NCBI GenBank assembly: GCA_049800095.1
Contig: JBARJD010000028.1
Span: 1-17,555 of the forward strand
Length of the DNA stretch: 17,555 nt
Origin: JAKIWV01 sp049800095
GTDB taxonomy: Archaea; Thermoplasmatota; Thermoplasmata; Lutacidiplasmatales; UBA184
Reading direction: 5' to 3'
A program made the translations under genes and the position numbers. The notes under the pieces are model-generated. The model searched no databases, was not told the origin of the DNA, and worked only from the letters and a program-made list of their open reading frames with translations. Shown in pieces: positions 1-6,127 of this stretch; the stretch's first letter is position 1; each line of letters opens with the position of its first letter.

Positions 1-107
1 GAGATCGCCACGCCGGTCTTCGATGTGATTTCCCGGATCTGGGAACAGACCGCGTCGACCTTCTTGGGGTCGGTGCCGCTCAATGCGATACGGGCCCGTT
101 GCGGCAT
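1..107 (-). CDS. rpsJ: 30S ribosomal protein uS10 (S10), N-terminal part only
   Basis: This is the first part of the small-subunit ribosomal protein uS10, which sits in the 30S head. The translation begins MPQRARIALSGTDPKKVDAV and continues with a segment reading QIREITSKTGVAI. The ARI-LSGTD-KK-D-VC-QI pattern is the archaeal/eukaryotic uS10 N terminus. About 35 residues are visible; the family is normally about 100, and the rest lies beyond position 1. The ATG at 107 is chosen because it puts the conserved ARI-L motif at the usual place. The gene starts 46 bases after the stop of aEF1A on the same strand. The order aEF1A then uS10 is a widespread archaeal arrangement, so the two are probably cotranscribed. 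Identity is confident; the C-terminal part cannot be assessed. Confidence 0.93.
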   Translation of the reverse strand, partial: MPQRARIALSGTDPKKVDAVCSQIREITSKTGVAI

Positions 108-153
108 CAATACTCCGAAGTAGAGCGAGAAGCGGCGCGGGCCCTTATGGGGC

Positions 154-1434
154 TTACGCCTCCCGCTTCTTGACCTCAACCACGACGCCGGCCGCGACGG
201 TCTGACCCATGTCGCGTACGGCGAATCGGCCGAGCTGCGGGAACTCCTTGTACTTTTCGAGCACCAAGGGGCGCTTTGGCGTGATCTTGACGACCGCCGC
301 GTCACCCGTCTTGAGAGAGGTAGGGTCCTTCTCGGCAACCTGACCCGTTTTGGGGTCGAGTCGGGCCTGGAGTTCCGTAAACTCGCATGCCACTTGGGCC
401 GTGTGGGCGTGGAAGACCGGAGTGTAACCCACCGTGATCACGGACGGATGGTTGAGCACCTGGATGTTCGCCGTGAAGCTCTCCACTACCGTGGGAGGGC
501 TGCTCACCGGGCCCACGACGTCGCCGCGCCGGATGTCATTCTTATCGATCCCGCGGACGTTGAAACCGACGTTGTCGCCGGGAAGCGCCTCGGTCACCGA
601 CTCGTGGTGCATCTCGATGGACTTGACCTCGCCGGACTTTCCACTGGGCAGGAAGATGATCTTCTCTCCGACCTTCAGCTTCCCCGTCTCGACGCGGCCG
701 ACCGGAACCGTTCCGATGCCCGTGATCGTGTAAACATCCTGGACCGGCAACCGCAGCGGCTTGTCGGTGGGCTTCGGCGGCACGACGAGATTGTCGAGCG
801 CCTGGAGAAGGGTTGGACCCTTGAACCAGGCCATGTTGGGTGAGGCCTTGTTGATGTTGTCGTCCTTGAAGGCCGAGATCGGCACGAAGACGACCTGCTG
901 ATCGACCTTGAAACCGACGTTCTTGAGGAGTTTGGTGACCTCCTCCTTGAGGGCAGTGTACTTCGCCTCGGCGTACTGGACCTCCTGACGGTCCATCTTG
1001 TTGATCGCCACAATGATCTGACCTACGCCCAGCGTCCGGGCGAGGAAGATGTGCTCGCGGGTTTGCTCCTGAATGCCTTCCGCGGCCGAGACGACCAGCA
1101 CGGCGGCGTCCGCCTGGCTGGTCCCCGTGATCATGTTCTTAACGAAGTCACGGTGGCCGGGCGCATCGATGATCGTGAAGTAATATTTCTGAGAGTCGAA
1201 GCGGCGGTGCGCGATGTCGATCGTGACGCCGCGTTCCCGTTCTTCCTTGAGCTCGTCCATCACCCAGGCGAACTCGAACGTCGCCTTGCCCTTGGCTTCG
1301 GCCTCCTGCCGGTATTTGTCAATCTCTTCCTGGCGGATGTTGCCGGTGTCGAGGAGAATGCGGCCGACGGTCGTGGACTTTCCGTGATCGACGTGACCAA
1401 TGAACACGAGGTTCAAGTGCGGTTTCTGGGCCAT
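154..1434 (-). CDS. tuf: Translation elongation factor aEF1A (EF-Tu orthologue)
   Basis: GTPase that delivers aminoacyl-tRNA to the ribosomal A site in the cytoplasm. From the chosen start the protein is 426 residues, normal for the family. GTPase motifs are intact: GHVDHGKS (13-20), DAPGH (90-94), NKMD (145-148), with the SAF motif further on. Domains II and III follow, ending in the conserved QLGRFAVRDMGQTVAAG block. The insert after domain I (KASPNMAWFKGPTLLQALD) is the archaeal form and resembles Thermoplasma. The open frame extends 35 codons upstream, but the ATG at 1434 gives the standard MAQKPHLNLVFIGHVDHGKS start. It also has GGAG 8 bases before it and a TATA box (1469-1474) at the right distance. 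uS10 follows on the same strand. Confidence 0.97.
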   Translation of the reverse strand: MAQKPHLNLVFIGHVDHGKSTTVGRILLDTGNIRQEEIDKYRQEAEAKGKATFEFAWVMDELKEERERGVTIDIAHRRFDSQKYYFTIIDAPGHRDFVKNMITGTSQADAAVLVVSAAEGIQEQTREHIFLARTLGVGQIIVAINKMDRQEVQYAEAKYTALKEEVTKLLKNVGFKVDQQVVFVPISAFKDDNINKASPNMAWFKGPTLLQALDNLVVPPKPTDKPLRLPVQDVYTITGIGTVPVGRVETGKLKVGEKIIFLPSGKSGEVKSIEMHHESVTEALPGDNVGFNVRGIDKNDIRRGDVVGPVSSPPTVVESFTANIQVLNHPSVITVGYTPVFHAHTAQVACEFTELQARLDPKTGQVAEKDPTSLKTGDAAVVKITPKRPLVLEKYKEFPQLGRFAVRDMGQTVAAGVVVEVKKREA

Positions 1435-1468
1435 GGAATGGACTCCGGGCGCGGCCACATTCCACCCA

Positions 1469-1474
1469 TATATA
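1469..1474 (-). promoter_or_regulatory. TATA box of the aEF1A-uS10 operon
   Basis: TATATA on the minus strand, centred about 37 bases before the aEF1A ATG. Archaeal transcription starts about 26-27 bases after the TATA centre, which predicts a leader of about 10 bases carrying the GGAG at 1443-1446. This is the strongest TATA match in the window, as expected for a highly expressed translation gene. Confidence 0.65.
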
Positions 1475-1649
1475 GGCCTTCCCGACAGTTCTATCGGTGA
1501 AAAGTGAGTTTTTCGCCGGTCCATCGATCGGCGCCCCAATAGAACGCCGGAGGGGGCCGTCGGGGCTCAAGGCAACCAAACCGATTTAGGCAGCGGAGCC
1601 GTCTGGCGATCAACCGGACCACTCCACAGGTCCACTCCGAGGGTTCTGT

Positions 1650-2165
1650 TTGACGGGTTCGCCCCCGCGTACCGTGGCCGAGAGCCGGTCCACGGTCGTC
1701 CGTCTGATGGTCCCGACCGACACGAACTTTTCCGGAGAGGTCTTCGGAGGAGTGATCTTGGCAGAGCTCGACCGCGTCGCCTACGTCGTCGCCGGCCGAC
1801 ACTGCCGCCAGAACTGCGTGACCGCCTCGATCGACCGGATGGATTTCTTAGCTCCGGTCCATGTCGGAGACCTCGTGGAGTGGCTTGCGGAACTCACGTA
1901 CGTGGGCCGCACCTCGATGGAGGTCTGGGTCCAAGTGTACGCGGAGCCGCTCCGGGGGGGAGCCCGGCGACGAGTGGGGGAAGCCTATCTGACGATGGTG
2001 GCCACCGACTGCGAGGGACATCCCACCCCCGTGCCGGCCCTCGCCCTCACGTCAGAGGATGAACGCCGACGATTCTCGGAGGGCAAGAGTCGGGCGGCAA
2101 CGCGTCCACGCAGTCGAACCTCTCAGCCGCAGGAAGAAGAAAGGCAAAGGAGCCGTGGAAAATGA
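1650..2165 (+). CDS. Hotdog-fold acyl-CoA thioesterase (YciA/BACH-like)
   Basis: Predicted to hydrolyse acyl-CoA thioesters to the free acid and CoA in the cytoplasm. The motif PTDTNFSGEVFGGVILAELD (22-41) matches the acyl-CoA thioesterase family pattern, in which Asn26 and Asp41 are the expected active-site region residues. The next block (SIDRMDFLAPVHVGDLVEW) is the second conserved hotdog strand pair, and VGRTSMEVWVQVYAE follows. It is 171 residues with one hotdog domain. The last ~35 residues are a charged tail rich in Arg, Ser, Glu and Gln with no recognised domain. The TTG at 1650 is preferred because GAGGG lies 6-7 bases upstream; an in-frame GTG at 1674 is the alternative. The stop overlaps the MBF1 start (ATGA), so the two are translationally coupled. 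Substrate is unknown. Confidence 0.85.
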   Translation: MTGSPPRTVAESRSTVVRLMVPTDTNFSGEVFGGVILAELDRVAYVVAGRHCRQNCVTASIDRMDFLAPVHVGDLVEWLAELTYVGRTSMEVWVQVYAEPLRGGARRRVGEAYLTMVATDCEGHPTPVPALALTSEDERRRFSEGKSRAATRPRSRTSQPQEEERQRSRGK

Positions 2166-2611
2166 TCTGTGAAATGTGTGGAAAAGACGTCGACTCACTG
2201 ACCGCGGTACGGATCGAACGGTCGGTGCTCCAACTCTGCCCCGATTGCGCAAAGTTCGGTCAGGCCGTTACGCCACCGTCCGGACCGGCACCGCGGGCTC
2301 GCGGCGGCGACGCGGAGTACACTGAACCGCGGAACACGATGGCCTTCCGTCCCCGTCGCACGGAGGAACGGGACGTCTTTTCCGACATGCCAGAACTGGA
2401 ACTCAGTCCCGATTGGTCCCGACGCATCCGGCAGCAGCGGGAACGGCTCGGCTGGACTCCGGAGGAGTTCGGGAAGCGTCTCAACGAGAAGAAATCCCTC
2501 GTTCTGAAGGTGGAATCCGGAAGCTTCCGGCCGCCGGACGCCACGCTGCGGAAGATCGAGCGGCTGCTCAAGATCCGTTTGACGGTGGATCCGAACGCGC
2601 CGGCGACGTAG
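2162..2611 (+). CDS. Archaeal multiprotein bridging factor 1 homologue (zinc ribbon plus HTH)
   Basis: The N-terminal zinc ribbon has Cys3, Cys6, Cys26 and Cys29 (CEMC and CPDC). A linker of about 50 mostly polar residues follows, then a Cro/C1-type helix-turn-helix at about 87-140 with the typical RIRQQRERLGWTPEEFGKRL and LVLKVESGSF segments. This is the archaeal MBF1 architecture; 149 residues fits the family. Eukaryotic MBF1 is a transcription coactivator, whereas archaeal MBF1 has been reported to associate with the 30S subunit, so a translation role is plausible. GGAG lies 9 bases before the ATG. The start overlaps the thioesterase stop by four bases. Its last 44 bases are overlapped by a convergent gene. 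Confidence 0.9.
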   Translation: MICEMCGKDVDSLTAVRIERSVLQLCPDCAKFGQAVTPPSGPAPRARGGDAEYTEPRNTMAFRPRRTEERDVFSDMPELELSPDWSRRIRQQRERLGWTPEEFGKRLNEKKSLVLKVESGSFRPPDATLRKIERLLKIRLTVDPNAPAT

Positions 2612-2993
2612 AGGGGGCCACTCCGGCGGAGGGACCCGGCCGGGGAGCCTCCGGGGCGACGACGGGATGCCGGTGGTGAGGCGAGGGCAACCAGTCGTCT
2701 TCCCGGTCGCGCTCGAAACCTACTTCGTCGTACACCTCCGCCCTCACTGAACCGGAGATTGGCTCGCCAGCGCGGACCGTCATCAGGTCACGCCGGTACC
2801 TGTCAGACAATCGGTCGGCCGACAGGACATAGGCGGCGCCGGCGGCGGCCAGCCCTCCCACGGCAAAGAGCCGGACCGTCTCATTCGGGAACAGGACCGC
2901 AACGAACGCCAGTGCCCCCACCGATGCGCCGAAACCGAGGTAGAGCTGCCGCAGCTCGCGGCGCGCCCGATGATCCCGGTGTGAAAAAGCCAT
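2568..2993 (-). CDS. Small membrane protein with two transmembrane helices, unknown function
   Basis: 141 residues. A short basic N terminus (HRDHRARRELRQ) is followed by two hydrophobic segments at about 18-35 and 41-58, then a hydrophilic tail that ends in a Pro/Ser-rich stretch from about residue 100. No family is recognised. The positive-inside rule suggests both ends lie in the cytoplasm. The gene begins 21 bases after the stop of ornithine carbamoyltransferase on the same strand, so cotranscription is likely. Only a weak GGAA precedes the ATG. Its 3' end runs 44 bases into the convergent MBF1 gene. It is kept as real because of the tight spacing to argF and the clear membrane pattern. 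The last ~40 low-complexity residues are the least certain part. Confidence 0.65.
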   Translation of the reverse strand: MAFSHRDHRARRELRQLYLGFGASVGALAFVAVLFPNETVRLFAVGGLAAAGAAYVLSADRLSDRYRRDLMTVRAGEPISGSVRAEVYDEVGFERDREDDWLPSPHHRHPVVAPEAPRPGPSAGVAPSTSPARSDPPSNGS

Positions 2994-3014
2994 TCGACGC
3001 GTTCCGTGGCGAGG

Positions 3015-3950
3015 TCACCCGAGTAACAACTCGAGGATTGCTTTCTGGGTGTGAAGCCGATTTTCGGCTTGATCCCACGCGATGGACTGGGGGCCGTCGA
3101 GGACGTCATCGGTGATCTCGAGACCGCGGTGTGCCGGCAGGTCGTGCATGACGAGGCACCCGGGCTTCGCGCCGGCGAGCAACGTGCGATTCACTTGGAA
3201 TCCGGCGAAGGCCTTCTCCCGAGCGGCTTGCTCCGCCTCTTCGCCCATGGAGACCCAGACGTCCGTGTAGACTGCGTCCGCCCCTCGGACGGCCGCGACA
3301 GGAACCGTGTGGAACTCTAGCCGGGCGCCGCTCTTCTGGGCCAGTGCCTGCGCCTGCGAGACGACCGTGGGGTCCGGATGATAACCGTCGGGCGTCGCGC
3401 ACGCAAGGTCGAGCCCAACCATCGCGCAACCGAGCAGGAGAGAATGGAGGACATTGTTCCCATCGCCGACCCATGCGAGTCGGTGATCCGCGTAGTCTCC
3501 CTTCCAACACTCTGACAAGGTGAACAGGTCCGCGACGACCTCACAGGGATGTTCTCGGTCATCGAGGGCATTGATCACCGGGATCGAGGCCCATCGGGCG
3601 AGCTCCGTCTCGTCCTGGTGTCGGAAGGCGCGGAATACGATCGCGTCGACGTAGCGAGAAAGGACTCGAGCGGTATCGGCAACGGTCTCCCCCCGTCCGA
3701 GTTGCAGATCCTTTGGAGACATGTACAAGGCGTGCGCACCAAGGTCGTTGAGTCCGACCTCGAACGAAGTGCGGGTCCGGGTGGACGGCTTCTCGAATAT
3801 CATCGCGACGTTCTTGTGGCGCAATGTGGGTCGCATCTGGCCCCGGCGCCGCTCCGCCTTCAGTCGGCGGGTGCGCCGGATGACCGGAAGTAGGTCCTTA
3901 CCCAGGTCCGCTATCGATAGCAGATCCCGCTTTGGGCGCTTCGTCGGCAT
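3015..3950 (-). CDS. argF: Ornithine carbamoyltransferase family enzyme
   Basis: Expected to join carbamoyl phosphate and ornithine to give citrulline in arginine synthesis. Visible motifs are STRTR (56-60, carbamoyl-phosphate binding), DLQLGRGET (81-89), HPCE (134-137), VGDGNNVLHSLL (161-172), DVWVSMG (230-236, ornithine loop) and HDLPAHRG (269-276). Length from the chosen start is 311 residues, normal for the family. Two signature positions differ: HPCQ is HPCE, and the HCLP cysteine, which contacts ornithine in characterised enzymes, is Asp270. The SMG loop still argues for ornithine. The open frame reaches 4013, but ATG 3950 gives the family length and lies 27-28 bases after a TATA-like box, consistent with a leaderless transcript. 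A thiolase gene diverges upstream. Confidence 0.88.
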   Translation of the reverse strand: MPTKRPKRDLLSIADLGKDLLPVIRRTRRLKAERRRGQMRPTLRHKNVAMIFEKPSTRTRTSFEVGLNDLGAHALYMSPKDLQLGRGETVADTARVLSRYVDAIVFRAFRHQDETELARWASIPVINALDDREHPCEVVADLFTLSECWKGDYADHRLAWVGDGNNVLHSLLLGCAMVGLDLACATPDGYHPDPTVVSQAQALAQKSGARLEFHTVPVAAVRGADAVYTDVWVSMGEEAEQAAREKAFAGFQVNRTLLAGAKPGCLVMHDLPAHRGLEITDDVLDGPQSIAWDQAENRLHTQKAILELLLG

Positions 3951-3973
3951 ATCGAGGGCTCGAGGCGTCGTTC

Positions 3974-3981
3974 TGTAAAAA
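3974..3981 (-). promoter_or_regulatory. TATA-like box of argF
   Basis: TTTTTACA on the minus strand, centred 27-28 bases before the ATG at 3950. This places the predicted transcription start on or next to the start codon, implying a leaderless mRNA. It is the main reason for choosing 3950 over the upstream in-frame ATG at 4013. Confidence 0.5.
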
Positions 3982-4050
3982 GCCGCTCGCCCGACTTGAA
4001 CAGACGCGTCCAAAGCAATGCCCGGCTTCCTGCGAGCAGGTCGGGGGGCT

Positions 4051-4060
4051 TACCATTATC
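4051..4060 (+). promoter_or_regulatory. Possible TATA-like element of the thiolase-DUF35 operon
   Basis: The AT-rich TACCATTATC, in otherwise GC-rich sequence, would place transcription start near 4083, just before the GAGGAG ribosome-binding site at 4084-4089. The match to a TATA consensus is weak. Confidence 0.3.
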
Positions 4061-4094
4061 AATCGAGCGGAGTTCGCGGGCGCGAGGAGTGACG

Positions 4095-5510
4095 GTGCCC
4101 GCCCGCAAGAAATCTCAGAAGAAGCGTTCTCAGCCGCCCTCGGCCGTTCGGCCGCGGACGGGTGGCCGGAAGGTGTACATGGTCTCGGGGGGCGTGACGA
4201 AGTTCGCCAAGGCCCACCCCGCGATGGACTTCCGACTGATGGTGAAAAAGGCCTACGACCAGGCCATGGCGGAGATTCCGAATCTGACCCGAGACCAGAT
4301 CGATGGGTCCCGTATCTCCTATTTTTCCGACCACTTCACCCGCCAACTCAAGGCGGCGAGCATGGTCCAAGATTACCTTGGTCTCAATCCCAAGGGCTCG
4401 GTGCGCATCGAATGGGGGGGCGCCACCGGCGGCGAGTGCTTCCAAGCTGCGTACGAGGCCGTCGCCAGCGGCCGCATGGACACCTGCCTCGCGGCCGGAT
4501 TCGAAACGATGAGCCGCGTCGCGACCTGGAAGGGGAACGAGTTCATTGCACTCGCATCGGATACGAACTTCGATTTCCCGTTGGGTGGATTCTACACCGG
4601 CTACTACGCCCTGATGGTCGTCCGGCACATCTACGAGTATCTGCGGCTCACCAAGTTCGCCCATGTGAAGGACGAACGCGAGGCGCAGCGCCTCGCGGTG
4701 GCGGAGGGGCAGCGTGTGATGAGCTGGGTCTCCGTGAAAAACCATCTCAACGCCACACACAATCCGTACGCCCAGTACCCCAAGCGGCTGACCGTGCAGG
4801 ATGTGCTCAACTCCGAAATGATCTCGTACCCGCTGACGCGGGAGCAGATCTGCACGATGAGCGATGGGGCGGCGACCGCCGTCCTGTGCACCGAGTCGGT
4901 GGCGAAGCGACTCACCGACCGACCGATCCGGATCACCGGAGTCGGTACCGGCACGGATACCATGCGGCTCGCCGACCGGCCCTTTGGCTCCGTACCCCTG
5001 TTTCCTCGGGAGAAGGCCAAGGACTATGAGCACCTCCCCTACCCCGGTGTCCACTCCTTCCGCGCGGGCCGGACCGCGGGGCTGGAGGCGTGTCGGATGG
5101 CCGGCGTTACCGACCCGATCCGCCAGTTCGACTTCATCGAGCTCCACGACGCCTATGCGTCGAGTGAAATCCAGACCTACGAAGACCTGGGTCTCTGCAA
5201 GTACGGGGAAGGGTACGATTTCACCACCTCGGGTGCGCCGTTCCTAAAGAATATCGACTACGGACTACCGGTGCCCCACGCCGGGAAGATCCCGGTGAAC
5301 CCATCCGGGGGGCTCATCGCGTGCGGTCATCCGGTGGGCGCGACCGGCCTCATGCAGGCGGTCTTCGCCTTCTGGCAGCTCCAAGGGACGATCCGTCAGC
5401 ACTTCGGAGACCCCACGCTACAGCTGCGAAACGCGCGCCGGGGCGCCATCCATAGCCACGCCGGCACCGGCTCCGCGGTCACGGTGTCCATCCTCGAGCG
5501 GGGGTTCTAG
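4095..5510 (+). CDS. Thiolase-like protein (SCPx/archaeal type) lacking the nucleophilic cysteine
   Basis: 471 residues with the thiolase fold of the archaeal acetyl-CoA acetyltransferase/SCPx group: VYMVSGGVTKF (27-37), VSVKNHLNATHNPYAQYPK (212-230), MSDGAATAVLC (255-265), ELHDAY (349-354), GHPVGATG (411-418). Family members from archaea usually read VEAACASGG at the nucleophile; here the aligned segment is IEWGGATGG, so Gly109 replaces the cysteine. HDCF becomes HDAY. His351 and His412 remain. About 15 residues are inserted near 185-205. In archaea, thiolases with a DUF35 partner supply acetoacetyl-CoA for mevalonate synthesis, but cysteine-less relatives paired with DUF35 act as retro-aldolases in actinobacterial steroid degradation. 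GTG 4095 is chosen for GAGGAG at 4084-4089. The basic N-terminal ~25 residues are an extension. DUF35 follows after 2 bases. Confidence 0.85.
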   Translation: MPARKKSQKKRSQPPSAVRPRTGGRKVYMVSGGVTKFAKAHPAMDFRLMVKKAYDQAMAEIPNLTRDQIDGSRISYFSDHFTRQLKAASMVQDYLGLNPKGSVRIEWGGATGGECFQAAYEAVASGRMDTCLAAGFETMSRVATWKGNEFIALASDTNFDFPLGGFYTGYYALMVVRHIYEYLRLTKFAHVKDEREAQRLAVAEGQRVMSWVSVKNHLNATHNPYAQYPKRLTVQDVLNSEMISYPLTREQICTMSDGAATAVLCTESVAKRLTDRPIRITGVGTGTDTMRLADRPFGSVPLFPREKAKDYEHLPYPGVHSFRAGRTAGLEACRMAGVTDPIRQFDFIELHDAYASSEIQTYEDLGLCKYGEGYDFTTSGAPFLKNIDYGLPVPHAGKIPVNPSGGLIACGHPVGATGLMQAVFAFWQLQGTIRQHFGDPTLQLRNARRGAIHSHAGTGSAVTVSILERGF

Positions 5511-5512
5511 GT

Positions 5513-6037
5513 ATGGGGAAACCGAAGACGTTCCAGCACTTCCGAGACGTCCAGGAGGAACTCGGAAAATCCGGCGCCGCGATTTTCCGGGACGCGAACG
5601 GTGTGGAAAGCCTCGTGATCGACAGTCCGTACTCGATCCATTACATCCACAGCTACGCCGAAGATTCGGAATTCTTCCTCGGCCTCGCCGTGGGCAAGCT
5701 CCTCGGGTCGCGATGCATGAACCACGCGTGCGGGTTCACGTACGCTACGCCCCGGGGGCACTGTATGGTGTGCGGAAGCGCAACCACTTGGATGGAGCTG
5801 CCCAAGACGGGAAAGATCCACTCGTGGACCACCTGCCTCTTCGGGAGTGAGGCATTCCTCAAGGAGACTCCGTACAACCTCGCGCTCATCGAGTTCGAAG
5901 GGGCGGGAAGCCTGCTCCTCGTCCGTCTCAAGGACTGCGTGCAGTCGGACCTCTACGTCGGCATGCCTGTCGAGGCGCGGTTCGCGTCCGAGCCCAAGTA
6001 CTCCATCACGGACGTCTGGTTCGTGCCCGCCCAGTGA
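5513..6037 (+). CDS. DUF35 zinc-ribbon/OB-fold protein, partner of the thiolase-like protein
   Basis: 174 residues. The N-terminal part has the helix pattern that precedes the ribbon in this family (SEFFLGLAVGKLLGSRC). The zinc ribbon uses Cys68, Cys73, Cys84 and Cys87 around the ATPRGHC segment, and a C-terminal OB-fold follows (GKIHSWTTCLF, LALIEFEGAGSLLLVRLKD, VGMPVEARF). In family members DUF35 proteins bridge a thiolase and its partner enzyme and shuttle or hold acyl-CoA; the role here is inferred from the gene pair. The first zinc pair is spaced Cx4C, not the usual Cx2C. The ATG lies 2 bases after the thiolase stop, so cotranslation and a complex are very likely. Confidence 0.9.
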   Translation: MGKPKTFQHFRDVQEELGKSGAAIFRDANGVESLVIDSPYSIHYIHSYAEDSEFFLGLAVGKLLGSRCMNHACGFTYATPRGHCMVCGSATTWMELPKTGKIHSWTTCLFGSEAFLKETPYNLALIEFEGAGSLLLVRLKDCVQSDLYVGMPVEARFASEPKYSITDVWFVPAQ

Positions 6038-6064
6038 GGCGGTCCCCTCGGTAACGTCTCTTTC

Positions 6065-6080
6065 GAACGCGCGCGCGTTC
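6065..6080. promoter_or_regulatory. Perfect 16-base palindrome upstream of the antiporter promoter
   Basis: GAACGCGCGCGCGTTC is its own reverse complement and ends 15 bases before the TATA box at 6096. The position fits an operator or activator site. The alternating CG core could also adopt Z-DNA under negative supercoiling. The inner 12 bases recur exactly upstream of the topoisomerase gene. Confidence 0.4.
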
Positions 6081-6095
6081 AGAAGCCCGCCCGGA

Positions 6096-6103
6096 TTTTA
6101 TAG
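6096..6103 (+). promoter_or_regulatory. TATA box of the antiporter gene
   Basis: TTTTATAG centred 28 bases before the ATG at 6128. It predicts a transcript starting at or within a base or two of the start codon. Confidence 0.55.
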
Positions 6104-6127
6104 CATGAGCGCTAAAGGAAGAGCGCG

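Noticed and set aside
131..150. GGCGCGGGCCC between aEF1A and uS10, similar to the core of repeat C
   Set aside because: Only 11 bases match, with nothing shared on either side; likely chance in GC-rich DNA.
3932..5029. 365-codon plus-strand frame across the thiolase start
   Set aside because: Out-of-frame shadow; the thiolase frame carries the conserved motifs.
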